Assembly (NCBI GenBank): GCA_018266555.1
Contig: JAFEAF010000007.1
Location: 47,721-111,720, forward strand
DNA: 64,000 nucleotides
Origin: Bacteroidota bacterium
GTDB taxonomy: Bacteria > Bacteroidota > Bacteroidia > Chitinophagales > Chitinophagaceae
Direction: 5' to 3'
Shown here one piece after another: positions 47,148-56,058 of this stretch. Both the position numbers and the translations under genes were made by a program. How positions within the stretch are numbered: position 1 is the stretch's first letter; the number at the start of each line of letters is the position of its first letter. The notes beneath the pieces are model-generated. The model did no database searches. It was given only the letters and a program-made list of their open reading frames with translations, and was not told the origin of the DNA.

Positions 47148-47603
47148 ATGAGAGTAGCTATTGCATGCGATCACGCCGGGTATCAATATAAAAATTTATT
47201 GTTGCAATTGATCAAAGACCATGGATACGAGGCGATTGATGCCGGTGCTTATTCGGAAGTGCCCGGTGATGATTATCCTGATCATGCAGCGGATATTGCG
47301 AATATGATTCTCAGCAATCAGGCCGAAAGAGGCATTCTCATTTGCGGAAGCGGAGTAGGAGTATCGGTAGCCGCCAATAAATTTAAGGGTATTCGGGCAG
47401 GGGTTTGTCATGATACATATTCGGCGCATCAATGCGTGGAGCATGATGATGTAAATGTCTTATGTATCGGTGAGCGGGTAATTGGCATTGAACCGGCTAA
47501 AGAAATTATCCTGGCTTTTCTTGCGGCGGTTTACAGTCATGAACCGCGGCATCAGAGAAGGTTGGATAAAATCAAGGATATCGAAAACAAAAATATGATA
47601 TGA
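47148..47603 (+). CDS. rpiB: Ribose-5-phosphate isomerase B
   Basis: A 151-residue enzyme interconverting ribose 5-phosphate and ribulose 5-phosphate in the pentose phosphate pathway (RpiB/LacAB family). Start at 47148 is chosen because MRVAIACDHAGYQYK begins exactly as the family does and a -7 box lies just upstream. Active-site features are Asp8-His9 (ACDHAG), Cys66 in GILICGSGVGVSVAANK, a His following GIRAGVCHDTYSA and the VLCIGERVIG strand. The length is normal. The enzyme is cytosolic and the gene appears to be single. Confidence 0.95.
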   Translation: MRVAIACDHAGYQYKNLLLQLIKDHGYEAIDAGAYSEVPGDDYPDHAADIANMILSNQAERGILICGSGVGVSVAANKFKGIRAGVCHDTYSAHQCVEHDDVNVLCIGERVIGIEPAKEIILAFLAAVYSHEPRHQRRLDKIKDIENKNMI

Positions 47604-47644
47604 GTCATAGCAGGAATAAAATACCGGTTAATAATAATGGCCTG

Positions 47645-47676
47645 TTTGGATTTTTATCTACTCTGTTCTATCTTTC
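47645..47676 (+). promoter_or_regulatory. Promoter of the ligand-gated channel gene
   Basis: TTTG at 47645-47648, a 20-nt spacer and TATCTTTC at 47669-47676 (7 of 8 to the -7 consensus), 20 nt before the GTG at 47697. The fit supports that GTG start, since the promoter would lie inside the coding region of a longer ORF. Confidence 0.55.
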
Positions 47677-47696
47677 GAGGGCTAAATAACATTCCG

Positions 47697-48668
47697 GTGA
47701 AAAAATATCTAAGATTAGTACCCGGCTTCATCATTTATACATTGCTTCTCCATAATAAATCTTATGCACAGGAAGAAAAGCCGGATACCGTAAAAGTCGG
47801 GATTTATATAACCAGCATTCACGACATTGACTTCAAACAAAATGAATATACCACAACCCTCTGGCTCTGGTTAAAATACACAAATAAGAAATTTGATTTT
47901 GCCAATAATCTTGAAGTTCCTATGGCAAAAACAGTAACCCGGACTTTTATGACAGTGGATAGTTCCGGTGGCCGGATTTTTATGGCGATGAAATTGCAAT
48001 GTGTAATGAAAGATTCCTGGAAAATAAGAAATTTTCCATTTGATCACCAAAAGCTCAGGTTTTCTATTGAAAACTCGCAATATGATTCCCGTTACCTGGT
48101 TTTTGTTGCTGATACCCTGGGCAAGCATTTTGATCCACGTTTTACACTGCGTGGCTGGGAAATTGACAGTTGTGTGATACTGACGGGTACAAAAACTTAT
48201 GAAACTGCATTTGGTGATGAATCTATTTCAAAACCCCATACAGAATATAGCAATTTCCGGGTACGCCTGTCCATAAAGCGAGATGCCACCGGACTATTCT
48301 GGAAAATGTTCCTGGGAATGTTTATCGCTTTCCTCATTGCGTATGTGTGTTTTTATATTCACATTGATGGTATTGATTCCCGGTTTGGTTTAAGTGTAGG
48401 AGCTTTGTTTGCCGTCATCGGTAATAAATATATAATTGATTCTTCTTTGCCAGAATCATCTTCATTCACCTTAGTGGATCTCCTGCATGGGATCACTTTA
48501 TTCTTTATTTTTTGTGTAATTGCTGCTAATGCATACTCGCTTAGGCTGGTAAAAAATAATAAAATTCACCAGGCCCGCAGGTTTGACCTGGTAATGGCAC
48601 AGGTGATTTTAATTATGTATATTGGATTAAATGTCTGGTTGATTATGAAAGCTTCAAGCGGAAGTTAA
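47697..48668 (+). CDS. Prokaryotic pentameric ligand-gated ion channel (pLGIC, Cys-loop-like)
   Basis: A 323-residue channel subunit, GTG start at 47697. The first 25 residues (MKKYLRLVPGF to KSYAQ) are a signal peptide. The ligand-binding beta-sandwich (about 30-210) shows VKVGIYITSIHDIDFKQNEYTTTLWLW and the conserved KIRNFPFDHQKL segment typical of the superfamily. Four TM helices follow: M1 (FWKMFLGMFIAFLIAYVCFY), M2 (RFGLSVGALFAVIG), M3 (LHGITLFFIFCVIAANAYSL) and M4 (VMAQVILIMYIGLNVWLI). Aligned by eye with GLIC, Asp occupies the -2' site and Phe the 9' gate, suggesting a cation channel. No disulfide Cys-loop pair is seen, as in other prokaryotic members. The ligand is unknown. The gene is convergent with a GH18 gene. 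Confidence 0.88.
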   Translation: MKKYLRLVPGFIIYTLLLHNKSYAQEEKPDTVKVGIYITSIHDIDFKQNEYTTTLWLWLKYTNKKFDFANNLEVPMAKTVTRTFMTVDSSGGRIFMAMKLQCVMKDSWKIRNFPFDHQKLRFSIENSQYDSRYLVFVADTLGKHFDPRFTLRGWEIDSCVILTGTKTYETAFGDESISKPHTEYSNFRVRLSIKRDATGLFWKMFLGMFIAFLIAYVCFYIHIDGIDSRFGLSVGALFAVIGNKYIIDSSLPESSSFTLVDLLHGITLFFIFCVIAANAYSLRLVKNNKIHQARRFDLVMAQVILIMYIGLNVWLIMKASSGS

Positions 48669-48676
48669 TGTTGCGA

Positions 48677-49732
48677 TTATTTTATCGGAATCAATTGCTT
48701 TTGTAAAGTATCCCAGAAACCTGGCGCTTCTTTCCCCAGCACCCAAACAGAAATTCCTCTCAATTTGTATTTTTCAAAAAGATCGAGTTTGAATTTCAGC
48801 GAGGTTTCGTCTTCAATATACAAATATTCATATACTCCGTCATTATCCCAAAATGTATAATGACATTTGGCTTTTTCATTCCACATCAGTTCCGGATTAT
48901 ATTTTGCTAAAAGATATTCTACACTTTTATAGCCCAGTTGTTTTGCATTGGTAAACCCGCCTTTTTCTTCAGTATAATCGGGAAACCAGTGCACGGAATA
49001 ATCAGGAATGCCCAAAGAAATTTTTTCGGGAGCCACTCCTTCACTGATCAGGTATTGAATAATCCGTTCCACCCAATCGGCCCCGGCGACCGGTCCCGGT
49101 GGTGTGCGTCGGGTATGCTGGTCATACGCCATAATGGATAAGAAATCTCCTGCTGCTGCCAATTCTTTAAAATCATATCCGGCTCTCCAGTTTTCATATA
49201 GGAAACTGTGGTAGGCAGTGGGGCCGCCAACGTTTTCAACTGCATGCACCAGGGCAGCTGATAATTGAAGCCCTGCTTTATGTAATGCTTCAGCCGTTTC
49301 CTTGAAATACGTGGTAAAGTTTTCCCTGTCTGAAATATTCAGCCCTTCAAGATCAAACTGCCAGCCATCAAGATTATATTTTTTGGCATATGCCAGCATC
49401 ATTTTAATAGAACGCTTTCTTGCAAGAGGATTAGAAACCAGGGTGTGAAGTAACTGGGAATTAAATCCGCTATTTACAATCAACGGCATTACTTTTATTT
49501 TATGGGCACTGGCTAATTGGAGTATCCTTCGATCCACCGAGCCGGAAATTACTCCTTCTTTGCTAACAAGGAAAGTTTGTGGGCAAACAATGGAAATTTT
49601 ATCAAGATTGTTTTTAAAACTTGTAAATGATTCCGGCGTGTCCACCATGTAAAAGAGATTCTCAGATTTTGATTGTGCCGGGGAACAAAGTGTCAATAAA
49701 AGGAAAACAGGGAGTTGAAGAATTTTTTTCAT
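48677..49732 (-). CDS. Secreted GH18-family glycoside hydrolase
   Basis: A 351-residue GH18 protein with a signal peptide (1 to about 20, CSPAQ). The active-site motif DGWQFDLE (122-129) contains the catalytic Glu129. Further barrel strands are visible: FLSIMAYDQH (GH18 second Asp/Tyr region), KISLGIPDYSVHW and LRGISVWVLGKEAPGFWD. The layout matches the YaaH/chitinase-like branch, without a carbohydrate-binding module. Substrates are chitin- or peptidoglycan-type N-acetylglucosamine polymers, to be determined. A -7 box (TATATTTG) sits 25 nt upstream. The gene ends 8 bp from the stop of the ligand-gated channel gene. Confidence 0.85.
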   Translation of the reverse strand: MKKILQLPVFLLLTLCSPAQSKSENLFYMVDTPESFTSFKNNLDKISIVCPQTFLVSKEGVISGSVDRRILQLASAHKIKVMPLIVNSGFNSQLLHTLVSNPLARKRSIKMMLAYAKKYNLDGWQFDLEGLNISDRENFTTYFKETAEALHKAGLQLSAALVHAVENVGGPTAYHSFLYENWRAGYDFKELAAAGDFLSIMAYDQHTRRTPPGPVAGADWVERIIQYLISEGVAPEKISLGIPDYSVHWFPDYTEEKGGFTNAKQLGYKSVEYLLAKYNPELMWNEKAKCHYTFWDNDGVYEYLYIEDETSLKFKLDLFEKYKLRGISVWVLGKEAPGFWDTLQKQLIPIK

Positions 49733-49757
49733 TGGGGGAAGTTTTAGTACTTACATG

Positions 49758-49765
49758 CAAATATA
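49758..49765 (-). promoter_or_regulatory. -7 box of the GH18 gene
   Basis: On the minus strand TATATTTG is an exact TAnnTTTG match, 25 nt upstream of the ATG at 49732. A -33 element could not be assigned. Confidence 0.4.
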
Positions 49766-50021
49766 AATAACAACTACTTTAATATATATGCGTAACTGAT
49801 GTATTCATCACTGCCTGCATGGAAAAATAAATAAAAAGACGTTCAAAAACTTCTCCAACTTGACTGGCCATGCAATACGGATATTAACTAATCCATTTTC
49901 AACGAATGTTTCAAACAATAAACACATAACTGGAAAGTAATAAACGGCAAGTCGCCTAAGGTGAATTAGGAAAATAGGTGCCCCGGAAAGATTTTTTTTT
50001 CACTTATACTTTCAGAATATT

Positions 50022-51845
50022 CTAAATACTATTTTCCTGCCGTTTCAGTATATGACGATACTTGTTAAAGATTCCGTTTTTAGTAACAAATCCCAGGTAC
50101 ATATTAGCAGAATCCACCACAGGAAGAATACGTGTATCCTGGCTATCCATGATCTGCATCACATCAAACATGGAGGTGTTTATATCTATCCTTCTATTCG
50201 GGGGTTGTGCAATATCTTTTATTAAACGATTGGGGTCATCAGGCTTATTACTTACCAAAAGTTCCAGCAATTTATCGCTCAGTAAAATGCCTGTCAATTT
50301 TCCTTCTTTTGTTACAACCGGGAATACATTTCTTGCAGAATGTATAATATCAATGCTTCGGCTTCGGGGCGTATCATCGGGGCGAAGAATAACGAAATCT
50401 TTCTCTAAAAGATATTTGAGTTTGATTCTTCTCAAAATATCATGATCCTTGTTTTCCTGTGTTATAAGATCACCCTGTTCTGCAAGTTCCCTGGTGTAAA
50501 TTGAATATTTTAAACCCGCTTTATTTATAAAATAGGAGATAGCAGAAACGATCATTAATGGAACCATTAATGAATAACCACCGGTAATTTCTGCGGATAG
50601 AAAAATGCCGGTTAAGGGGGCATGCATCATGCCACTGATAGAAATAGCCATTCCTGCTACAATAAAATTGGTGACATTAAGGTGTGCTATTCCCGTCTGG
50701 TTGAGTCCGAATGCAAATACAAAACCAAATAATCCTCCTACTACTACGCTTGGGCCGAACATTCCGCCGTTGCCGCCTGCGCTCATAGTAATAGCGCATG
50801 CAAATGATTTTCCTACAAATGAAAGCGCTGCAAAAAGTACCAGGGCCCAGGCCGCCGTCTGGTATTCAGGGAATAAACTATTTGCCAAAAGTGATTGATA
50901 ATTGCCATCTAATAATTTTTGTATCGTAATGTATCCTTCACCGTATAATGCCGGTAATAATGCGATCATCACTCCTAAAATAATTCCACCGATCCATACT
51001 TTATTATACTGGTTCCTGATTTTCGCAAATGTTTTATGAATATAAAAATTTAAACGGCTGAAATAAATTGTATAGATACCGCCAAGGATACCCAACACTA
51101 TATAATACCAAAAAGAATCTACAGACCATCCGCTTGTAACCAATACAAACAGAGGTTTGCTTAAAATAAGCTGAGAAATTACTGAAGATATGGCTGTGGC
51201 AATCAATAATGGAATTACTGCAGGAATGGAAAATTCAGGGAGTATCACTTCTATAGCAAAGATCATCCCCGCTATCGGGCTATTGAATGCGCCTGCTATT
51301 CCGGCGCCTGCGCCACAAGCCAAAAGCAGCGTAGTCTCCCTGTAGTTCAAGCCAAAAAAACGGCCAAAGTTAGAACCAATGGCAGCGCCGCTGGATACGG
51401 CCGGCGCTTCGAGTCCTGCTGAGCCGCCAAGCCCTACTGTAAGCGCACTTGAAATTACCTGGCTGTAAATATTATGAAAATCAATTTTACTAGATCTATG
51501 GGAAACAGCATATATAATTGGAGGAATCCCATGATAAAACTTGCTGCGACGGATGAAAATTCGGATATAAAAAACCGTAAGAAAAATACCGATTAGCGGA
51601 AAGACAAAATAGAGATAATATTTGTACTCCCAATGGAGGTCATTTTGCAGAAAATTAGCTACGTAATGGGTAAGCTCTTTTAAAACAGATGAGGCTATTC
51701 CGCCGAAGATGCCCACTACGGCTGCTGCAATAATCAGGAAATGAGAATTTGAGATCTTTTGTTTGCGCCATTGATTGATGAACTCAATATATTTTATGAG
51801 CCCATGAGATATTCTTACTGAAAAAATATTTATTGATCTTTTCAA
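50022..51845 (-). CDS. ClC-family chloride channel with C-terminal CBS pair
   Basis: A 607-residue ClC protein. The membrane domain (about 35-445) has the selectivity segments HGIPPI (105-110), GSAGLEAP with the gating Glu146, GGNGGMFGP (357-365) and Tyr447. The residue equivalent to the internal proton glutamate of E. coli ClC (Glu203) is Val200 in IEVILPEF, so a passive chloride channel rather than a Cl-/H+ exchanger is predicted. Two CBS domains (about 470-600) would sense adenine nucleotides, with DDTPRSRSIDIIHSARNVFPVV and INTSMFDVMQIMDSQDTRILPVV. It is an inner-membrane protein and a stand-alone gene. Confidence 0.9.
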   Translation of the reverse strand: MKRSINIFSVRISHGLIKYIEFINQWRKQKISNSHFLIIAAAVVGIFGGIASSVLKELTHYVANFLQNDLHWEYKYYLYFVFPLIGIFLTVFYIRIFIRRSKFYHGIPPIIYAVSHRSSKIDFHNIYSQVISSALTVGLGGSAGLEAPAVSSGAAIGSNFGRFFGLNYRETTLLLACGAGAGIAGAFNSPIAGMIFAIEVILPEFSIPAVIPLLIATAISSVISQLILSKPLFVLVTSGWSVDSFWYYIVLGILGGIYTIYFSRLNFYIHKTFAKIRNQYNKVWIGGIILGVMIALLPALYGEGYITIQKLLDGNYQSLLANSLFPEYQTAAWALVLFAALSFVGKSFACAITMSAGGNGGMFGPSVVVGGLFGFVFAFGLNQTGIAHLNVTNFIVAGMAISISGMMHAPLTGIFLSAEITGGYSLMVPLMIVSAISYFINKAGLKYSIYTRELAEQGDLITQENKDHDILRRIKLKYLLEKDFVILRPDDTPRSRSIDIIHSARNVFPVVTKEGKLTGILLSDKLLELLVSNKPDDPNRLIKDIAQPPNRRIDINTSMFDVMQIMDSQDTRILPVVDSANMYLGFVTKNGIFNKYRHILKRQENSI

Positions 51846-52052
51846 GTTTCGGCGAAGGTAACTATAAAAAAGTTTACTCTCATTTAACTTCAGGATTTTT
51901 AATTGACCCCTTTACAAAGCAACTGTTCAGAATTAAAAGCAATGGCCATGGGAATGTCTTACAAATTCAGATTACTAAAGATTTGGTTTATTGACCAACA
52001 TGATATGCAGGGCAATTCTCTACAGTAACAACGCCACGGTAATTCAAAAAAA

Positions 52053-52556
52053 TTATTTATTGAATTCCCCGATCACTTTGTGTATCGGCACAGCGCCTTC
52101 AAACGTTGTGATCAGTTCCCCTTTTTTATTGTAAAGTGCGAGATAGGGGAGATTGCTGACCATATAAAAAACGGGGAGAAAATATTTTGTATCCTGTCCT
52201 ACAACAATGTTATGATATTTCGCCAATTTATATTTTTTATAAAATGCTGTCATTTCGCTGAACGGCATCATCGTGGCCATTACAATCTGGATGTTTTTGA
52301 AATGATCAATGCTATCCAGCAGTTCTTCTGTTTCTTTTTGACAATGTTCGCATTCGGGATTGAACAAAATAATCAGAACCTGTTCTTTTTTACTGAAATT
52401 CCCTTTAGAGAAATGACTGGCACTATCCGTCAGTAATAAAGTTACGGGTGGTAAAGTTGGAAATCTTTTATATGCCGGTAATTTGGATGAATCTGTCTGG
52501 GCCGATGCGAAAAATGTAGTCAGAATTGCGAAAGCAAAAAGAAATTGTTTTTTCAT
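52053..52556 (-). CDS. Thioredoxin-fold exported protein (TlpA/ResA-like)
   Basis: A 167-residue protein. The ATG at 52556 starts a signal peptide (MKKQFLFAFAILTTFFASAQ); the frame opens farther upstream without one. The thioredoxin-like core has VLIILFNPECEHCQKETEEL with the active-site CEHC, a central EMTAFYKKYKLAKYHNIVV helix-strand, and the cis-Pro-type loop NLPYLALYNKKGEL. It is probably a periplasmic thiol oxidoreductase or reductant. A TACTTTTG box lies 7 bp upstream, so the transcript may have little or no leader. It stands alone on the minus strand, divergent from the efp promoter. Confidence 0.82.
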   Translation of the reverse strand: MKKQFLFAFAILTTFFASAQTDSSKLPAYKRFPTLPPVTLLLTDSASHFSKGNFSKKEQVLIILFNPECEHCQKETEELLDSIDHFKNIQIVMATMMPFSEMTAFYKKYKLAKYHNIVVGQDTKYFLPVFYMVSNLPYLALYNKKGELITTFEGAVPIHKVIGEFNK

Positions 52557-52562
52557 AATATT

Positions 52563-52570
52563 CAAAAGTA
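52563..52570 (-). promoter_or_regulatory. -7 box close to the thioredoxin-like gene start
   Basis: On the minus strand TACTTTTG fits TAnnTTTG exactly, ending 6 nt before the ATG at 52556. Transcription would begin at or near the start codon, suggesting a very short leader. Confidence 0.35.
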
Positions 52571-52660
52571 AAGGTTTATTCAATGGTATCAGTTTCCTAT
52601 TGACGGTTTAACACTACAATAGTTGCATAAAAGCCCGGATACACAATGCCGGTTTTTCTC

Positions 52661-52691
52661 TTTGCTGTCAGGGCTATCCGCATTATCTTTG
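52661..52691 (+). promoter_or_regulatory. Promoter of efp, near-perfect Bacteroidota consensus
   Basis: TTTG (52661-52664), a 19-nt spacer and TATCTTTG (52684-52691). This is the best match to the -33/-7 consensus in the window, 38 nt before the efp start. It also argues that the efp start is the ATG at 52730, not an upstream one. Confidence 0.7.
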
Positions 52692-52729
52692 CCGCCTTAT
52701 TTTATGAATTAAAAATTGAAATTTTCATT

Positions 52730-53296
52730 ATGGCAACAACAGCAGATATCAGCCGGGGTATGATCCTGAACATGGATGGCAGCCTTTATACTGTAGTGGA
52801 ATTTGGAGAAAACAAAACGGCCCGTGCCGCAGCTAAAGTATGGGCAAAGTTGAAAGGAGTGGATAATAACCGTTCTATTGAAAAAACCTGGAATAGTGGT
52901 GACACTATTAACCCTGTTCGTGTAGAAAGAAGGACATACCAGTTTTTATATAAGGACGATACCGGTTACAGTTTCATGGACAATCAAACCTTTGAACAAA
53001 TTACCCTTCAGGAATCCTCTGTAGATGCACCGCAGTATTTGAAAGAAGGCCAGGAGGTATCTGTATTGGTAAATACAGATAATGATCAGGTGCTGGGGGC
53101 AGAACTTCCTGATAAAATAGTTTTAAAAGTTACATATTGCGAACCCGGGTTGAGAGGAGATACAGCTACCCGTACCTTAAAACCAGCTACAGTTGAGACT
53201 GGTGCAACTGTAAATGTTCCCTTATTTGTAAATGATGGTGAGCTTATACGCATCAATACGAAATCCGGAGAATATGTAGAAAGGGTTAAAGAGTAA
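52730..53296 (+). CDS. efp: Translation elongation factor P
   Basis: A 188-residue EF-P that relieves ribosome stalling at polyproline. The ATG at 52730 is used because MATTADISRGMILNMDGSLY is the family start and a perfect promoter lies upstream. Domain I (1 to about 65) contains the loop VVEFGENKTARAAAKVW where most EF-Ps have K-P-G-K-G; the position equivalent to E. coli Lys34 is Arg32. Domain II (about 70-125) and the OB-fold domain III (about 130-188) are normal, with GLRGDTATRTLKPATVETGATVNVPLF and INTKSGEYVERV. The gene is followed by accB after 170 bp. How Arg32 is modified, if at all, is unknown. Confidence 0.95.
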   Translation: MATTADISRGMILNMDGSLYTVVEFGENKTARAAAKVWAKLKGVDNNRSIEKTWNSGDTINPVRVERRTYQFLYKDDTGYSFMDNQTFEQITLQESSVDAPQYLKEGQEVSVLVNTDNDQVLGAELPDKIVLKVTYCEPGLRGDTATRTLKPATVETGATVNVPLFVNDGELIRINTKSGEYVERVKE

Positions 53297-53356
53297 TTTG
53301 AGTCTTTATGCCCTAAAATTGCCTGAAATTGACTAAAATCACCCTATTTTAGGCCA

Positions 53357-53381
53357 ATTTTACCCTTTTTTTGGGTAAAAT
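53357..53381 (+). other. Hairpin with T7 loop between efp and accB
   Basis: The perfect 9-bp stem ATTTTACCC/GGGTAAAAT encloses a loop of seven T. It lies 61 bp after the efp stop and 86 bp before accB. It lacks a 3' T-run, so it is not a standard terminator. A second imperfect pairing (CCTAAAAT/ATTTTAGG) overlaps just upstream. It could attenuate or process the efp-acc transcript. Confidence 0.5.
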
Positions 53382-53466
53382 CAATTGATTCTTAGGTGTT
53401 CTAAAATCGTTTACCTTATCTTTAACCCCTCAGGTTAAACCAAAATCACTCGTAAAATTGAAAAAC

Positions 53467-53961
53467 ATGGATTTTAAACAAATTCAGGAGTTGATCAAAA
53501 TGGTCAACAAGTCAAATATTGGTGAGGTAACCATCGAGCAGAAAGATTTCAGAGTAACTATAAAGCAAAAAGAAGAGAAAGTAACACAGGTAGCGGGTTC
53601 GGCTATAGCGCCACAACCTGTTTATACCCCACCGGTACAAACCTCTACTCAACCGGTAGCTACAACGGCTCTGGCTGCCGAAAAAACCAAACCAGCATTA
53701 TCTGAAACTCCGGCTGCAAATCTTCTTACTATTAAAAGCCCGATGATCGGAACGTTTTATAGAAAATCATCACCGGACAAACCCAACTTTGTAGAAGTAG
53801 GCAGTGAAGTTGGTCCCGGAACGGTTGTATGTATCATCGAGGCCATGAAATTATTCAATGAAATAGAAAGCGAAGTAAAAGGGAAAATTGTAAAAGTTTT
53901 AGCCGAAGATGCTTCGCCGGTTGAATACGATCAACCTTTGTTTCTTGTAGAACCTTCCTGA
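53467..53961 (+). CDS. accB: Acetyl-CoA carboxylase biotin carboxyl carrier protein
   Basis: A 164-residue BCCP subunit of acetyl-CoA carboxylase, which carries CO2 on biotin for malonyl-CoA formation. The ATG at 53467 (MDFKQIQELIKMVNKSN) is preferred over a TTG nine bases upstream. The N-terminal helix region is followed by an Ala/Pro/Thr-rich linker (about 40-85) and the biotinyl domain (about 88-163). Its signature IEAMKLFNEIE includes the biotinylated Lys128. It is followed by accC after 86 bp, the usual order. Confidence 0.95.
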   Translation: MDFKQIQELIKMVNKSNIGEVTIEQKDFRVTIKQKEEKVTQVAGSAIAPQPVYTPPVQTSTQPVATTALAAEKTKPALSETPAANLLTIKSPMIGTFYRKSSPDKPNFVEVGSEVGPGTVVCIIEAMKLFNEIESEVKGKIVKVLAEDASPVEYDQPLFLVEPS

Positions 53962-54047
53962 TTAAATTCAAAATTCGAAAATCAAAATTTAAAAATCAGG
54001 AAGTTTGTAATAAGAACATTTTGATTTATTTCTTTTAATCATTTACA

Positions 54048-55385
54048 GTGTTTAAAAAAATACTTATAGCAAATCGTGGAGAAATTGCCCTTCGTGTAAT
54101 TCGCACCTGCAGGGAAATGGGGATCAAAACAGTGGCTGTTTATTCTACCGCCGACCGGGACAGCCTGCATGTAAAATTTTCAGATGAAGCTGTATGTATC
54201 GGCAAACCGCAGAGCAGCGATTCTTATTTGAACATTGCACACCTGATGGCCGCTGCCGAAATTACAAACGCTGATGCCATTCACCCGGGTTATGGTTTTC
54301 TTGCCGAGAATGCAAAGTTTGCACAGATATGCAGTGATCATGGAATCAAATTCATCGGGCCTACACCAGAGATGATCAATTCAATGGGAGATAAGATCAC
54401 AGCAAAAGAAACGATGATTAAGGCCGGTGTACCAGTAGTTCCCGGCGGGGAGGGTTTATTGCAAAGCCTTGATGAAGCTAAAGGGCTTGCTAAAGAAATG
54501 GGCTATCCTGTTATTTTGAAAGCAACAGCCGGCGGAGGTGGAAAAGGAATGCGCATTGTATGGGAAGAAAGTGAAATGGAACGGGCTTATAATACTGCAA
54601 AAGCAGAAGCAGCAGCAGCATTTAAGAATGATGGCATTTACATGGAAAAATTTGTAGAAGAGCCTCGCCATATTGAAATACAGGTAGCTGGTGATCAATA
54701 CGGCCATGTTTGCCATTTAAGTGAAAGAGATTGTTCCATTCAAAGGCGTCATCAAAAATTAGTAGAAGAATCACCATCACCATTTATGACTCCCGAATTG
54801 CGTCATAAGATGGGGGAGGCGGCAAAGAAAGCGGCAGGCGCCATAAATTATGAAAGCGTTGGCACAATAGAATTTCTTGTTGATAAAAACCGTAATTTCT
54901 ATTTCATGGAAATGAATACCCGTATCCAGGTAGAACATTGCGTAACAGAAGAAGTGATCAATTTTGATCTGATCAAAGAACAAATCAAAATTGCAATGGG
55001 AGAGCGGATATCGGGAAGAGATTATGAACCGGAGATGTGTGCTATTGAATGTCGTATCAATGCAGAAGATCCATACAATGATTTTCGCCCATCACCCGGA
55101 AGGATTACTACTTTACATCAACCCGGAGGACATGGTGTTCGTGTGGACAGCCATGTGTATGCCGGTTATGTAATTCCTCCCTATTATGATTCCATGATTG
55201 GAAAACTCATTACAATGGCGCAAACAAGGGAAGAAGCAATAGATACCATGTATAGGGCATTGAGTGAGTATGTCATCGAAGGGGTGAAGACTACAATCCC
55301 ATTTCATTTGCAGTTGATGAAAGACGAACGATTCCGTTCCGGTAATTTTAATACCAAGTTTCTTGAAGGGTTTGTATTAAAATAA
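54048..55385 (+). CDS. accC: Acetyl-CoA carboxylase, biotin carboxylase subunit
   Basis: A 445-residue ATP-grasp enzyme that carboxylates biotin on AccB. GTG start. [20 protein letters not shown] opens the biotin-carboxylase N-terminal domain. The glycine-rich [10 protein letters not shown] (161-170) is the ATP lid, followed by [30 protein letters not shown] and the metal-binding [12 protein letters not shown]. The C-terminal domain has [18 protein letters not shown]. The length is typical. It is coupled with accB in the fatty-acid synthesis pathway. Confidence 0.97.
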   Translation: MFKKILIANRGEIALRVIRTCREMGIKTVAVYSTADRDSLHVKFSDEAVCIGKPQSSDSYLNIAHLMAAAEITNADAIHPGYGFLAENAKFAQICSDHGIKFIGPTPEMINSMGDKITAKETMIKAGVPVVPGGEGLLQSLDEAKGLAKEMGYPVILKATAGGGGKGMRIVWEESEMERAYNTAKAEAAAAFKNDGIYMEKFVEEPRHIEIQVAGDQYGHVCHLSERDCSIQRRHQKLVEESPSPFMTPELRHKMGEAAKKAAGAINYESVGTIEFLVDKNRNFYFMEMNTRIQVEHCVTEEVINFDLIKEQIKIAMGERISGRDYEPEMCAIECRINAEDPYNDFRPSPGRITTLHQPGGHGVRVDSHVYAGYVIPPYYDSMIGKLITMAQTREEAIDTMYRALSEYVIEGVKTTIPFHLQLMKDERFRSGNFNTKFLEGFVLK

Positions 55386-55480
55386 TTTGAAAGACTTCTT
55401 GGTTTCATTTTATTCATTCAATTAATTTTACAGCGGCTCATTTACCGGGAATCAAATTGGCAAAATAGCTCATCAGGCTG

Positions 55481-56050
55481 ATGAACAGTTTTACGTACAA
55501 TCTTAAACAATGTGTTGACGTGTTACGATCAGGAGGATTGATTCTCTATCCTACGGACACCATCTGGGGCATTGGCTGCGATGCTACCAATGAAAAAGCA
55601 GTAGAAAAAATTTATCAATTAAAAAAAAGGCCCGGTGAAAAAGCTATGATCGTTTTAATGGCAGATAAAAAAGAAGTATCTGAATATGTGGATCACCCGG
55701 ATAAACGCATTTTTGAATATCTGAAAAAAACTTCAAAGCCCACTACGGTGATTTATCAAAAGGCAAAAAAACTTGCTCCAAATCTTATTGGTGATGATGG
55801 AACCATTGCCATTCGTATTTGTAAAGACTCATTTTGTAATGAGTTGATAATGAAATTTGGTAAACCGGTTGTTTCAACTTCAGCAAATATTTCCGGGTCG
55901 CCTTCACCGCAATCATTTAAAAATGTGAGTGAGTTAATAAAAAACGGAGTGGATTATACGGTAACATACCGACAGGAAGATGAGGAGAAAGCCCAGCCCT
56001 CTTCGATAATAAAATGGGAAGATGGAAAGATATTAGTCATCCGGCCATAA
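55481..56050 (+). CDS. L-threonylcarbamoyladenylate synthase (Sua5/TsaC family)
   Basis: A 189-residue YrdC-domain protein that makes threonylcarbamoyl-AMP for t6A37 modification of ANN-decoding tRNAs. Signatures are LYPTDTIWGIGCDATNEKAV, the KxR-type QLKKRPGEKAMIVLM nucleotide/threonine site, TVIYQKAKKL and KPVVSTSANISGSPSP. The length fits the short TsaC type rather than Sua5 with its C-terminal domain. It lies 95 bp after accC and is followed by a glycosyltransferase gene 8 bp on, so a shared operon is likely. Confidence 0.93.
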   Translation: MNSFTYNLKQCVDVLRSGGLILYPTDTIWGIGCDATNEKAVEKIYQLKKRPGEKAMIVLMADKKEVSEYVDHPDKRIFEYLKKTSKPTTVIYQKAKKLAPNLIGDDGTIAIRICKDSFCNELIMKFGKPVVSTSANISGSPSPQSFKNVSELIKNGVDYTVTYRQEDEEKAQPSSIIKWEDGKILVIRP

Positions 56051-56058
56051 AAGTCTAT

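Noticed and set aside
47637..47696. Upstream ATG start of the ligand-gated channel gene
   Set aside because: The extra 20 residues (MACLDFYLL...) precede the signal peptide and overlap a good promoter. The GTG at 47697 is better.
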